Shown here in pieces: positions 16,237 through 25,057 of a DNA stretch of 64,000 bases. Below the pieces are notes generated by a model, which did not search any database, was not told the origin of the DNA, and saw nothing but the letters and a program-made list of their open reading frames with translations. The stretch is from Mycobacterium europaeum (GTDB taxonomy: Bacteria; Actinomycetota; Actinomycetes; Mycobacteriales; Mycobacteriaceae), in the NCBI RefSeq assembly GCF_002102155.1, contig NZ_LQOU01000040.1, positions 44,033-108,032 of the forward strand, in the 5' to 3' direction. Position 1 is the first letter of the stretch. Each line of letters starts with the position of its first letter. The translations under genes and the position numbers were made by a program.

Positions 16237-19195
16237 CGACCTGATTACCGGTCCCGCTAGCCGGGTGATCGCGACCGTGCAGAACGGTGTCGAGGTGCTG
16301 CGGTTCGGTGGCCTCGAGACCGGATCCCGTACGTCGCCGTTTCAGACCGTGGAACGATGCGACATGTACCGGCTTCGACGCTACTTCCCCGATAGCGCGA
16401 ACGACCCGTCACGGCCAACGGTAATACTTGTGCCGCCGATGATGATGTCGGCCAACGTGTTTGACGTCACCAGAGACCAGGGCGCGGTCGGAGTCCTGCA
16501 TGATCTCGGTGTGGACCCGTGGGTGGTGGACTTCGGTTCACCGGACCGGGAAACCGGTGGGCTCGAACGCACTTTGAGCGACCATGTCGTCGCGCTGAGC
16601 CGGGTCATCGACTCGGTAAACGCCCACACCGGCCGCAAGGTGCATTTGGCGGGCTACTCGCAGGGCGGCATGTTCTGCTATCAAACCGCGGCCTACCGAC
16701 GTTCCGAGGGCCTGGCCAGCGTCATCACATTCGGTAGCTCCGTCGATTCGCTCAGCGGTCTGCCGTTCGGAATTCCCGCGGCCCTGGCGGGCCGCGGCGC
16801 CCAGCTGATCGCCGACCACGTCTTCAACCGTCTCTCGGTGTCCGGATGGATGGCCCGGACCGGGTTTCAACTTCTGGACCCGATCAAGACGGTCCGGGCC
16901 AGGTGGGACTTTCTCCGGCAACTCCATGACCGAGAGGCGTTGCTGCCCAGGGAACAGCAACGTCGTTTCCTCGAGGTGGAGGGCTGGGTGGCATGGTCGG
17001 GTCCCGCCGTCGCCGAACTGTTACGGCAGTTCGTGGTCCATAACCGCATGATGGCCGGCGGCGCGGTGATCGATGGCACGTTGATCACGCTCGCTGAAAT
17101 CACTTGTCCGGTCCTTGCTTTCATCGGCGAGATCGACGGCATCGGCCGGCCCGCGTCCGTGCGGGGAATCCGGCGGGCCGCGCCTCGCGCCGGGGTATTC
17201 GAGGTGCTTTTGCGCACCGGTCATTTCGGGCTCGTTGTCGGATCGACCGCCGCCACGCAGACGTGGCCCACCGTCGGACAGTGGATGCTGTGGCGAGACG
17301 GTCGAGGGCCGAGGCCGGACGGCGTGCATGCGATGGAGGCCGTCCGCGGCGTCGGGATCGACGGCGGTGTCGGGCTGTCGTCGCGTATCGGTCACTCGGC
17401 GGGTGCGCTGGCCGAACTTGGCATCGGTGTGAGCCTGGGGTTGACCGACGCCGCGGTGGGGGCGGTGCGCAGCGGCAGGGAGATCGCAGGGGAGGCCGTG
17501 CGTACCCTGCCCCGGCTCGCCCGCCTGGGGGGACTGCAGCCCCATACCCGGGTGTCGTTGGGCGGGTTGATGGCCGAACAGGCGACCAAAGCGCCGGAGG
17601 AAGAATGCTTTCTCTTCGAGGATCGGGTTCACACCAACGCGGCGGTTGATCACTGCATCGACGACGCGGTGCGCGGCCTCATCGCCGCCGGTATCCGCCA
17701 GGGAGCCCACATCGGTGTGTTGATGGACACCAGCCCCAGCGCCGTGACCGCGATCGCGGCACTGTCGCGGCTCGGCGCGGTGGCGGTGCTGCTGCCCCCA
17801 GACGCCGACCTCGCCGCCGCCGTCCAGTTGTGCGAGGTGGCCGACATCGTCACGGACCCAAACCATCTGGCGGCGGCCGTCGCGATCGGCGCGAGGGTGC
17901 TCGTCCTCGGTCATCGAAGCACCGCGGAGCTCGGCCGGACGGAGTCGGACCAGATCGTCGAGCTAGACCGCCTCGATCCGTCCGCCGAGCCGCTCCCCCA
18001 GTGGTATCGGCCGAACCCTGGCCGGGCAAGTGATCTCGCCTTCGTGTTCTTCAGCACGACGGGAGGACGCCGGGTGATCAAGGAGGTCACCAATCATCGG
18101 TGGGCGCTGTCGGCCTACGGCACGGCCGCTGCCGCCGCGCTCGGCCGCGGTGACACGATCTATTGCCTGACCCCGCTGCACCATCCGTCGGGTCTGATGG
18201 TCGGCCTCGGCGGCGCGATCGCCGGCGGGTCGCGCATCGCGTTGACCCGGGGCGTCGACCCAACGCGGTTCGCCGACGAGGTTCACCGGTACGGGGTGAC
18301 GGTGGTGACCTACACCTGGGCCATGCTGCTCGAACTGGTGGAGGCGACGTCGCCCGAGCTTGCCGAACATCATCCGATCCGCCTGTTCATCGGAGCCGGG
18401 ATGCCAATCGGGCTGTGGCACAAGGTCACCGACCGTTTCGCCCCGGCCCGGGTGTTGGAATTCTATGCCTCCACCGAGGGGGACGCGGTGCTGGCCAATG
18501 TCGCCGGCACGAAGACCGGCGCCAAGGGTCGGCCGCTGCCGGGCAGCACCGAGATTCGGCTCGGACGCTACGACGCCGCGACGGGCCGCTTCATCGAGGA
18601 TGACCACGGCTTCGTGTGCCCTTGCGCAGACGACGAGGTGGGCGTGCTGCTAGCGAAGCCGCGCTCCGGACTCGATACCGCACGCGTGTCGATGCGCGGG
18701 GTATTCGCCGAGGGGGACACGTGGATCACCACGGACCACCTGTTTCGCCGCGACGGCGACGGCGACTACTGGTTCGTCGACAACAGGAACACGGTGATCC
18801 AGTCGAGTCGCGGACCGGTCTTCTGCCAGCCGATCTGCGACGCCCTAGGCGACATCGCCGCGATCGACCTGGCCGTGGTCTACCCCGTTGCGACCGACAC
18901 GCACGACGTCGCGGTTGCGGCCGTGGCGCTCGACACGGGCGCCACCCTCACCGGGGCTGCCCTGACCACCGCATTATGCGGCCTTCCCCGGGATCAGCGT
19001 CCCGCCATCGTCCACATCGTTGACCGCATACCGCTCACGCCCTCCTACCGCCCGCTGTCGGTCGCATTGCGGGAGGCCGGGTTGCCGGGGCCCGGGAAAA
19101 GCACCTGGTACCACGACGTCACTGACGGCCAGTACCGACAATCGGCCACCATCGGCCACGAGATACGGCGGCACCTAACCCGGGAGATTGAGTAA
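16223..19195 (+). CDS. bifunctional alpha/beta hydrolase (lipase/PHA-synthase-like) - acyl-CoA synthetase fusion, Rv1683-like
   Basis: The first 330 residues are an alpha/beta hydrolase of the PhaC type, with VHLAGYSQGGMFCYQ (nucleophile elbow GYSQG), the acid region FIGEIDGIGRP and the His in LRTGHFGLV. From about residue 430 an AMP-forming ligase follows, with FVFFSTTGG (P-loop), YASTEGDAVLANV and GDTWITTDHLFRRDGDGDYWFVDN (A8 region). This matches the layout of Rv1683 (999 aa), linked to triacylglycerol turnover; the fusion could release a fatty acid and activate it to acyl-CoA. The GTG at 16223 gives 990 aa and a short overlap with the STAS gene; an ATG at 16190 is possible. It is co-transcribed with the STAS gene behind leader B. 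Confidence 0.85.
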   Translation: MKWGSDLITGPASRVIATVQNGVEVLRFGGLETGSRTSPFQTVERCDMYRLRRYFPDSANDPSRPTVILVPPMMMSANVFDVTRDQGAVGVLHDLGVDPWVVDFGSPDRETGGLERTLSDHVVALSRVIDSVNAHTGRKVHLAGYSQGGMFCYQTAAYRRSEGLASVITFGSSVDSLSGLPFGIPAALAGRGAQLIADHVFNRLSVSGWMARTGFQLLDPIKTVRARWDFLRQLHDREALLPREQQRRFLEVEGWVAWSGPAVAELLRQFVVHNRMMAGGAVIDGTLITLAEITCPVLAFIGEIDGIGRPASVRGIRRAAPRAGVFEVLLRTGHFGLVVGSTAATQTWPTVGQWMLWRDGRGPRPDGVHAMEAVRGVGIDGGVGLSSRIGHSAGALAELGIGVSLGLTDAAVGAVRSGREIAGEAVRTLPRLARLGGLQPHTRVSLGGLMAEQATKAPEEECFLFEDRVHTNAAVDHCIDDAVRGLIAAGIRQGAHIGVLMDTSPSAVTAIAALSRLGAVAVLLPPDADLAAAVQLCEVADIVTDPNHLAAAVAIGARVLVLGHRSTAELGRTESDQIVELDRLDPSAEPLPQWYRPNPGRASDLAFVFFSTTGGRRVIKEVTNHRWALSAYGTAAAAALGRGDTIYCLTPLHHPSGLMVGLGGAIAGGSRIALTRGVDPTRFADEVHRYGVTVVTYTWAMLLELVEATSPELAEHHPIRLFIGAGMPIGLWHKVTDRFAPARVLEFYASTEGDAVLANVAGTKTGAKGRPLPGSTEIRLGRYDAATGRFIEDDHGFVCPCADDEVGVLLAKPRSGLDTARVSMRGVFAEGDTWITTDHLFRRDGDGDYWFVDNRNTVIQSSRGPVFCQPICDALGDIAAIDLAVVYPVATDTHDVAVAAVALDTGATLTGAALTTALCGLPRDQRPAIVHIVDRIPLTPSYRPLSVALREAGLPGPGKSTWYHDVTDGQYRQSATIGHEIRRHLTREIE

Positions 19196-19401
19196 GGCGC
19201 CCAGTCGGAGTGGTCAGTAGGCCGCGGCGGTGTTGTACCCCGGCAGTCGCCATTTTTGCTGTCGGGCCCATCCGCTGGGCGTGTGCCAACGCACCCTGGG
19301 GTTGGCCGGCAAGATTCGTGGCCGACGCCACGTTTGGTGCGGATGGTTTTGGTGCGGCATTCATTCAGCTGATCACGGTGAGCACCTATAGCTGTAATTC
19401 C

Positions 19402-19531
19402 GTACCACCGAGACGGCGATCGTCGACAAGCCCGGTCGACGCCCACGATGACCACCGCCACGGGCATCACGACCACCACCAGAACCGTTTGGGACGAAAC
19501 ACCCCAGGCTCGGTGCCGAGGGTATTTCGTT
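19402..19531 (+). pseudogene. relic of the groEL1 3' end with degenerate terminator (right edge of the inserted block)
   Basis: Bases 19404-19482 align with the last 80 nt of groEL1 (5263-5340). In one frame they read TTETAIVDKP, close to TTETAIVEKP of groEL1, and after a one-base shift DAHDDHRHGHHDHH, the His-rich tail. The homology stops abruptly about 9 nt to the left of the attB-like core AC (19413-19414). To the right, 19494-19530 forms ACGAAAcACCC/GGGTaTTTCGT, a weaker copy of the groEL1 terminator layout. This is what remains of the groEL1 end that originally faced whiB3, now separated from groEL1 by about 14 kb. Confidence 0.75.
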
Positions 19532-19553
19532 CTCTGAGCCTGCCGCCATGAGG

Positions 19554-20207
19554 TCACGACAACTTGGAGCCCAACCCCGCGATCAGGTTGATGGTGACCG
19601 CCAGGACGACCGCGCCGAGGAGATAGGACAGCAACGCATGGCGCAACACCGTCGCCCTGATGGATGTCAGTCCGATCTCGGTGTCTGACACCTGATAGGT
19701 CATGCCAACGGTGAAAGCCACGTACGCAAAGTCCCGAAAGTTGGGCCGCTCCGGGTCGTGGAAGTTGATTCCACCCGCCTCGTCCGAGTAATACAGCCGC
19801 GCGTAGTGGACGGTGAACAACGTGTGTACGGCAAACCAGGATGCGGCGACGGTCAGGACGCCGACAACAGCGGCTTCTACGGCTCCGGGGCCCGAGCGCG
19901 ACGAGGCGGCTACCACGTAACCGACGCCGCCCAGGCTCGCGACGCTCGCCGACACGATGACCGCGTCGGCTACCCACCGGGTGGGGTCCTCCCTCGTCAC
20001 GTACTCGCAGGTTTGATCGGCATCCATGCCGCCCAGAAGGATCCGCGTCCACACCACGTAGATGCCAGCGGTAACGATCCAACCGGCGAGCGCGAATCGC
20101 CAGCCGACCGTGTTACCCACCCCGAGGGCGACGGCGACTCCGAACACGGCGGCAACCACTATCCGAGCCGCGACCGTGTCGCGAAACAGCTCAGCGAGGG
20201 ATTTCAC
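19554..20207 (-). CDS. DUF1345 membrane protein
   Basis: The 217-aa protein has about five hydrophobic segments (for example IVVAAVFGVAVALGVG, WIVTAGIYVVWTRIL, AAVVGVLTVAASWFAVHTLF, LLSYLLGAVVLAVTINLIAG) and the DUF1345 signature HYARLYYSDEAGGINFHDP followed by RDFAYVAFTVGMTYQVSDTE. Members are conserved inner-membrane proteins of unknown function. It lies just right of the groEL1 relic, on the opposite strand, and may be the first gene of the original groEL1-whiB3 interval. The start is the ATG at 20207. Confidence 0.85.
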   Translation of the reverse strand: MKSLAELFRDTVAARIVVAAVFGVAVALGVGNTVGWRFALAGWIVTAGIYVVWTRILLGGMDADQTCEYVTREDPTRWVADAVIVSASVASLGGVGYVVAASSRSGPGAVEAAVVGVLTVAASWFAVHTLFTVHYARLYYSDEAGGINFHDPERPNFRDFAYVAFTVGMTYQVSDTEIGLTSIRATVLRHALLSYLLGAVVLAVTINLIAGLGSKLS

Positions 20208-20285
20208 AATCCCGACCTAAGCACGTGCACATATCGTCCGGAAGCACGGCCAACACTTCCACGGACACGTCGGGCGAGCGGCCGC

Positions 20286-20690
20286 CTAACAGAGCCCCAC
20301 GACGACGATGCCCACACCGACCACGATCGCCACCGCGAGTGACACCAACAGGAAGCTGACGATCCGCTCCTTGGCCGCGGCGGCCTCGTGGTCGGCCGCC
20401 GCGATGGGCGCGAGTCTGCGGCCGGCGCCCCAGGCCGCCGCGAGCAGGGTCGCCAGCCAGTTCGCGTAGGCGGAGTAGACGATCAGCACGACCGCCGTGG
20501 CCCCCCACGCCGCGGGCAGGCGGATGTGCGGCCAGAGCAGCCCGAGCAGCACGAGGAACATGCCGTTGAGGACTGCCTCGAGGTGGCTCGACAGCGCCAT
20601 GCGTGGGTTTTTCAGCGCGGGGACGGCGAAGCCGGTGAACAAGCCGAGCAGGAACAGGACCAACCCGAGCATGAACAGCACCTTCTGCAT
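20286..20690 (-). CDS. hydroxylaminobenzene mutase (HAB)-like membrane protein
   Basis: The 134-aa protein has four hydrophobic helices and the family pattern LLGLFTGFAVPALKNPRMAL then SSHLEAVLNGMFLVLLGLLW, as in HabA/HabB-type proteins. Only some members rearrange hydroxylaminobenzene; most have no known substrate, so I claim the fold and not the reaction. The start at 20690 opens MQKVLFMLGLVLFLLG. It is on the same strand as the DUF1345 gene and the SodC-like gene, with short gaps. Confidence 0.75.
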   Translation of the reverse strand: MQKVLFMLGLVLFLLGLFTGFAVPALKNPRMALSSHLEAVLNGMFLVLLGLLWPHIRLPAAWGATAVVLIVYSAYANWLATLLAAAWGAGRRLAPIAAADHEAAAAKERIVSFLLVSLAVAIVVGVGIVVVGLC

Positions 20691-20720
20691 GTCAGCAGGG
20701 TAGGCGCCGGACTGCGTGTG

Positions 20721-21497
20721 TCAGGGGCTGGGCGGAAGGCTTGGCGGAGTGGTCCCCGTCGTGGTCGGCAGCGTGGACGTGGACGGCGGGCCGCTGGTGA
20801 CCGTGACGGTGCTCGTGCTCGTGCTCGTACTCGTCGACGGCGGCGGCACGGCGGTCGTGGTGGTGATCGTCGTGACGCTGGTCGTCGTCGAGGTGGACGA
20901 GGTCGTCGTCGCGGAGGCCGCGGCCAGCACACCGCAGGCCACCCGCTTGCCGGACTCACCGGTGGCGCCGTTGCTCAGGTTGTCCGCGGTCTGGTGGACG
21001 ATGAGCGCGGTACCCGAGCTGCTGCGCAGGTCCGAGGCCGTCAACAGGTTGGTGGTGGTGACGAGCTTCGCCGAGCCGTCGTTGCGCACCTGCAATGCGG
21101 TCAGGTCGCCGCTGGCCGGGAAACCGGTGTGATCCGGCGCCTGGTAGACGCTTCCCGCGGAGTCGAAGTCCCCGGTCGAGCCCCCCGCGGGCGGGGCCGA
21201 ATTGGCCTCGCACTTGCCCACGGAATGGATTTCCAGCCCGTGGAAGCCGGGACTGAGAACCTGGTTGGGTCCGGTCTCCACGGTGACCGTGGCATAACCG
21301 TTAGCGAAATCGATGGTGGCGGTGCCGACCTGGTTTCCGTCGGCGCTCTTCAACTGCGTCGTCATCCGCTCCGTGCCGGGCGGCGCGCTCGAGGACGTCG
21401 AGCTGGTGGCCTGGCCACCCTGCTGATTTGCGCATGCGGCCAACGGCGCAACGGCTGCGGCAAGCATTGCGGTCGCGAAGGATACGCCCCTTTTCAT
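20721..21497 (-). CDS. SodC-like lipoprotein lacking copper ligands
   Basis: The 258-aa protein has a lipoprotein signal (MKRGVSFATAMLAAAVAPLAAC, lipobox LAAC, Cys about residue 22), a Cu/Zn-superoxide-dismutase fold (about 45-190) and a Ser/Thr/Pro tail of about 65 residues that could be mannosylated. In active SodC the metal site reads GFHGxHxHSxGKC; here it is GFHGLEIHSVGKC, so one copper His is Glu. The bridging-His region (GGHFQAPGHTG in M. tuberculosis) reads AGSVYQAPDHTG, so that His is missing too. The last ligand (IVHQTADN) and the GKRVACG segment remain. It is unlikely to be an active dismutase; a structural or binding role on the cell surface is possible. Confidence 0.8.
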   Translation of the reverse strand: MKRGVSFATAMLAAAVAPLAACANQQGGQATSSTSSSAPPGTERMTTQLKSADGNQVGTATIDFANGYATVTVETGPNQVLSPGFHGLEIHSVGKCEANSAPPAGGSTGDFDSAGSVYQAPDHTGFPASGDLTALQVRNDGSAKLVTTTNLLTASDLRSSSGTALIVHQTADNLSNGATGESGKRVACGVLAAASATTTSSTSTTTSVTTITTTTAVPPPSTSTSTSTSTVTVTSGPPSTSTLPTTTGTTPPSLPPSP

Positions 21498-21573
21498 GGG
21501 CCGGGCCTACCCGCATTGGCCGCAGCCCAAACGGGCCGGCCGCGCACGGCGGCAGGCCCGCTCGGGCCCGGGC

Positions 21574-21882
21574 TCAGGCCGAACGGCGGATGCCGCGGGT
21601 GCGGCCGATGTCGCCCTTCAGCAGCAGGTCGCGCTCCGACTCGGACAAACCACCCCAAACCCCATAGGGCTCACCGACTTCCAGCGCATGGGAGCGGCAG
21701 GCCTCGATCACGGGGCACCGCCGGCACATCTCCTTGGCGCGCTGCTCGCGCTGCATGCGGGCGCGGCCGCGCTCGCCGTCGGGATGGAAGAACATCGACG
21801 AGTCCACGCCACGGCACAAGCCCTGAAGTTGCCAGTTCCAGATGTCGGCGTTGGGTCCAGGTAGCTGCTCCAGCTGTGGCAT
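21574..21882 (-). CDS. whiB3: WhiB3 iron-sulphur redox regulator
   Basis: The 102-aa protein has the four [4Fe-4S] ligands at C23, C53, C56 and C62 (CRRCPVIEAC) and the WhiB turn GVWGGL at about residues 74-79, followed by a basic tail. Positions and flanks match M. tuberculosis WhiB3 (Rv3416), which binds sigma-A, senses O2, NO and redox state, and controls lipid and virulence genes. The ATG at 21882 has GAGAGGG upstream. In M. tuberculosis it lies beside groEL1; here the two are about 16 kb apart because of the inserted block and three small genes. Confidence 0.95.
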   Translation of the reverse strand: MPQLEQLPGPNADIWNWQLQGLCRGVDSSMFFHPDGERGRARMQREQRAKEMCRRCPVIEACRSHALEVGEPYGVWGGLSESERDLLLKGDIGRTRGIRRSA

Positions 21883-22234
21883 TGGTGTTTCCCTCTCTGC
21901 ACGGCACGCCCAGTAAGGTCATGATCGCGAAGCGATTGTGCAACTGAAAATGAAGCGGCGTCACCGATGACTACCCGTCATGCGTAGACGTTAGGGCGGA
22001 CGGCGAATTTGCGTCAATAGCCACTTAGCCCGACAAAGTATGTAATGGTTATAAAAGAATTAACGTCGCGTTCATCTGCCGCCCGAAGACGAAACGCGCA
22101 CCGTGCTATCAGGCACTTGACCGAAACAAGATTTCCCAGCTCACGGGCCAAGGGGCAGCCAACCGCGATTAGTACAGGACCTATCGTGATTAACAGTTCG
22201 GTAACGCGAACAGCACAAACTGTTTACTCCCATC
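21883..22234. promoter_or_regulatory. divergent promoter region between whiB3 and the TPR-like gene
   Basis: This 352-nt stretch has no gene and is noticeably richer in A and T than its surroundings (for example around 22030-22070). It must hold the promoters of whiB3 (leftward) and of the gene at 22235 (rightward). AACAGT at about 22193 and ACTGTT at about 22219 form a weak spaced inverted repeat. I cannot place a sigma-factor site with confidence. Confidence 0.45.
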
Positions 22235-23065
22235 GTGGTGATTGAAACTCGTCACACTTCCGTGATTGGGCAAACGTTGGCCGCCGCCGCCTTCGGTGAC
22301 CGGCCCGGGACTTGGCCGCTGCCGTCGGCGCAAACGCCGCGCGACTTGTGGCTGCGGGCCGTGGCCGCGGGCGGGCAGGGCCACTACGGCAGCGCCTACC
22401 GCGATCTGGCGGTGCTGCGGCGCAGCGCCCCCGCCGGTCCGCTGGTCTCCCTGGCCCACAGCACACAGGGATCCTTTCTGCGCCAACTCGGTTGGCATTC
22501 CGTGGCGCGCGGCTGGGACGGCCGCGCCCTGGCGCTGGCGGGTGGGGGCGACGACGCCGCCGAGGCGCGGGCCGACGCCCTGATCGGGTTGGCGGCCGAC
22601 GCCTTGGGTGTCGGCCGTTTCCCGGCCGCGGCGGCACTGCTGGCCCGCGCGGACACCGAGCTCGGCGCCGCCCCGGTGCCCGACCGGCAGCCGGTGCGCC
22701 GCGCGTGGGTGGCCGCCGAGCTGGCGATGGCCCGCGGCGACGGGGCCCTCGCCGTCCGGCAGGCCAACGAAGCGGTGCAACTCGCGGGAGCCATGGCCAT
22801 CCCGTCGGAGCGGCACGCGGTCAAGAGCCAGGTGGTGCTGGCGGCCGCCCTGTGCAGCGCCGGGGCCGTCCAGCGCGCCCGCGCGGTGGCGGAGGCCGCC
22901 GCGGACGCCGCGGGCGCGCTCGGGCTCGTCCCGCTGCGGTGGGCGTTGGCGTGCTTGCTGATTGATGTCGGTAGCGTCACGTATTCGACACAACAGCTGC
23001 GCGAAATTCGCGATGTCTGCGCAGGCCAAGTGCGGCGCGCCGGTGGGACGTGGCGTTCCGCTTGA
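22235..23065 (+). CDS. conserved mycobacterial TPR-like protein (Rv3415c orthologue)
   Basis: The 276-aa protein is almost entirely helical and Ala/Arg-rich, with repeated helix pairs (for example GHYGSAYRDLAVLRRSAPAG, ADALGVGRFPAAAALLARAD and ELAMARGDGALAVRQANEAV) like TPR or solenoid repeats. No catalytic motif or membrane segment is visible. Size and position between whiB3 and sigD match Rv3415c of M. tuberculosis, whose function is unknown; its place next to sigD suggests a link to stress regulation. The start is GTG at 22235 (or 22238). Confidence 0.8.
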   Translation: MVIETRHTSVIGQTLAAAAFGDRPGTWPLPSAQTPRDLWLRAVAAGGQGHYGSAYRDLAVLRRSAPAGPLVSLAHSTQGSFLRQLGWHSVARGWDGRALALAGGGDDAAEARADALIGLAADALGVGRFPAAAALLARADTELGAAPVPDRQPVRRAWVAAELAMARGDGALAVRQANEAVQLAGAMAIPSERHAVKSQVVLAAALCSAGAVQRARAVAEAAADAAGALGLVPLRWALACLLIDVGSVTYSTQQLREIRDVCAGQVRRAGGTWRSA

Positions 23066-23155
23066 AATGGCCCTGTGCCCGTTATTGTCATTTAGTTAGT
23101 TAGCCCGGTTAGCCCGCGATGTGCCCGGTTCGTAACGTTGGAGATACCGCCGTCG

Positions 23156-23731
23156 ATGACAATTCAAGGGGATCGTCTCGACGCCGTGGTGGCCAAGGCC
23201 GTGGCGGGGGACAGCAACGCACTACGGGAGGTGCTGGAGACCATCCGTCCGATTGTCGTGCGATATTGCCGCGCGCGGGTCGGGACAGTCGAGCGGGGTG
23301 GCCTGTCAGCGGATGATGTGGCACAGGAGGTGTGCTTGGCGACTATCACGGCGCTGCCGCGTTACCGGGACCGGGGACGTCCCTTTCTCGCCTTCCTGTA
23401 CGGCATCGCGGCGCACAAGGTCGCGGACGCCCATCGCGCCGCCGGCCGCGATCTGTCCTACCCCACCGAGGTGATCCCCGAGCGCTGGTCGTCCGAAGCG
23501 GGCCCGGAACAGCGGGCCATCGAGGCGGATTCGGTCAGCCGGATGAGTGAACTGCTGGAAATCCTGCCCGCCAAGCAGCGGGAGATCCTGATCCTGCGTG
23601 TCGTCGTCGGCCTGTCCGCCGAGGAGACCGCGTCCGCCGTCGGCAGCACCACCGGAGCGGTCCGGGTGGCCCAGCACCGCGCGCTGTCGCGGTTGAAGTC
23701 CGAGATGATCGCGGCAGGTGACTGTGCCTGA
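23156..23731 (+). CDS. sigD: ECF RNA polymerase sigma factor SigD
   Basis: SigD is an extracytoplasmic-function sigma factor linked to starvation and stationary phase. The 191-aa protein has region 2 (about residues 20-95, GLSADDVAQEVCLATITALPR) and region 4 (about 125-185, LPAKQREILILRVVVGLSAEE then GAVRVAQHRALSRLK). ATG at 23156 gives MTIQGDRLDAV; a TTG at 23138 is also in frame. The sequence upstream still reads RFVTLEI in frame, as in the longer M. tuberculosis annotation, but without a usable start. Its stop overlaps the anti-sigma gene rsdA by 14 nt. Confidence 0.95.
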   Translation: MTIQGDRLDAVVAKAVAGDSNALREVLETIRPIVVRYCRARVGTVERGGLSADDVAQEVCLATITALPRYRDRGRPFLAFLYGIAAHKVADAHRAAGRDLSYPTEVIPERWSSEAGPEQRAIEADSVSRMSELLEILPAKQREILILRVVVGLSAEETASAVGSTTGAVRVAQHRALSRLKSEMIAAGDCA

Positions 23732-24473
23732 ACCCCTGGACGAATTCGCCCGCACCGATCTGCTCCTCGACGCACTCGCCGAGCGGCGTCCGGTGCACGT
23801 GGGTGACCCCGACGTCGACGCGATGGCCACCTTGCTGGAGGACTGGCGCGACAACCTGCGGTGGCCGCCGGCCAGCGCGCTGGTGTCGGCCGAAGAGGCG
23901 GTCACCGCCCTGCGCACCGGGTTGGCCGACCGCCGCCGCGGTCGCCGCGGCCTCGCGACGATCGGTTCGGTGGCCGCCGCGCTGCTGGTCCTGAGCGGCT
24001 TCGGCGCGATGGTGGTCGAGGCCCGCCCCGGGACGACGCTGTACGGGATGCACGCGATGTTCTTCGACCAGCCCCGGGTCAACGAGAAGCATCAGGCCCT
24101 GCTGTCGGCCAGGGCGGACCTGGCCAAGGTGCAGGAATCGATCGACCAGGGCCGCTGGGACGAGGCCAAGAATCAGCTGACCGAGGTGAGCAGCCTGGTC
24201 CAGTCGATCGACGACCCGGCCGGCAAACAGGAGCTGACCAATCAACTGAAGCTGTTGAATCTCAGGGTCGCGTCGCGCAACCCCCACGCGACGCTGCCGC
24301 CCCCGGCGAACACGCCGTCGGCCTGGTCGACACCGCCCACCCCGGTCCCGACGGCGGCCGCTACGCCGTCCGAGGGTTCCCCGGCCGCGTCAGCGACGCC
24401 GTCGCCGAGTCAGTCGTGGAGCAAGCACCGGCATCATGGCCAGACTTCAACGGTGACGCCGAACACTCCCTGA
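23718..24473 (+). CDS. rsdA: anti-sigma-D factor RsdA
   Basis: RsdA holds SigD inactive at the membrane and is released by proteolysis. The 251-aa protein has an N-terminal sigma-binding part (LDEFARTDLLLDALAER then DWRDNLRWPPASALVSAEEAV), a single membrane helix at about residues 80-100 (ATIGSVAAALLVLSGFGAMV) and an extracellular part with PGTTLYGMHAMFFDQPRV, ending in a long Pro/Ser/Thr tail. Motifs and order match Rv3413c. The GTG start at 23718 overlaps the sigD stop, so both proteins are probably made in step. Confidence 0.92.
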   Translation: MTVPEPLDEFARTDLLLDALAERRPVHVGDPDVDAMATLLEDWRDNLRWPPASALVSAEEAVTALRTGLADRRRGRRGLATIGSVAAALLVLSGFGAMVVEARPGTTLYGMHAMFFDQPRVNEKHQALLSARADLAKVQESIDQGRWDEAKNQLTEVSSLVQSIDDPAGKQELTNQLKLLNLRVASRNPHATLPPPANTPSAWSTPPTPVPTAAATPSEGSPAASATPSPSQSWSKHRHHGQTSTVTPNTP

Positions 24474-24486
24474 CGGGGCCCAGCCG

Positions 24487-24900
24487 TTAGCGGCGGTAGC
24501 CGTCGGCGTCTGAGGTGGCCTCGTTGAGCGAGGCGTCCGCGTATCCCCGGCAGTAGTCCCACGTGACGTAGGCGTCCGGTTCGGGGTCGTAGGCCGGCTC
24601 GTGCGGGCGCACGGTGCCGTCGATCAGCAGCTGCAACAGGTTCGCCCGGAGCATGTCCCAGTCGTGGTAGTGGTCCTGCTGGCATTCGTCGCAGCACACC
24701 ACCAGCCCGCGGATGCCCTTGTGCGCCAACAGGGCTTCGTACACCGCCAGGTCGGCGAGGTCGGCCTCGACCGCCATCCGCTCCTGGGCGTCCAGGGGCT
24801 GCCCCGGCTCTACGGCTTCCAGCGCCGCCGACGGATCGCAGGGGTCGTCGGCGAAGGGATCGGGTGGCAAGCCCGGCGGGAGGTGATCGCGCACGCACAC
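24487..24900 (-). CDS. DUF5319 protein (Rv3412 orthologue)
   Basis: The 137-aa protein begins VCVRDHLPPGLPPDPFADDP and contains GLVVCCDECQQDHYHDWDML, with a CCxxC and several His that could bind a metal, then RPHEPAYDPEPDAYVTWDYC. It is a conserved actinobacterial protein of unknown role. I use the GTG at 24900 because it gives the family length; the open frame continues upstream without conservation. It is convergent with rsdA (13 nt apart) and divergent from guaB2. Confidence 0.8.
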   Translation of the reverse strand: MCVRDHLPPGLPPDPFADDPCDPSAALEAVEPGQPLDAQERMAVEADLADLAVYEALLAHKGIRGLVVCCDECQQDHYHDWDMLRANLLQLLIDGTVRPHEPAYDPEPDAYVTWDYCRGYADASLNEATSDADGYRR

Positions 24901-25057
24901 TAGCCTACGCAGCCGGGCCCGGATAACGCCAGCAGGCAGGCCGCCCGCCGTTTCCGTGCGGGTTGGCCGCCGCGGCGCGCCCCGGCAAGCGGTGGGACGG
25001 GGTGGCCGAGCCGATAGGATGGGGTTCTCGCGCCGCATCGTATGGAGGGCCCCACCG

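Noticed and set aside
5344..19400. Inserted block as an intact prophage or integrative plasmid
   Set aside because: No integrase, capsid, replication or transfer genes are present; only the edge sequences suggest integration.
20388..21947. 519-aa plus-strand frame across the HAB-like, SodC-like and whiB3 genes
   Set aside because: It runs antisense through three well supported genes and consists of Arg/Gly-rich low-complexity sequence.
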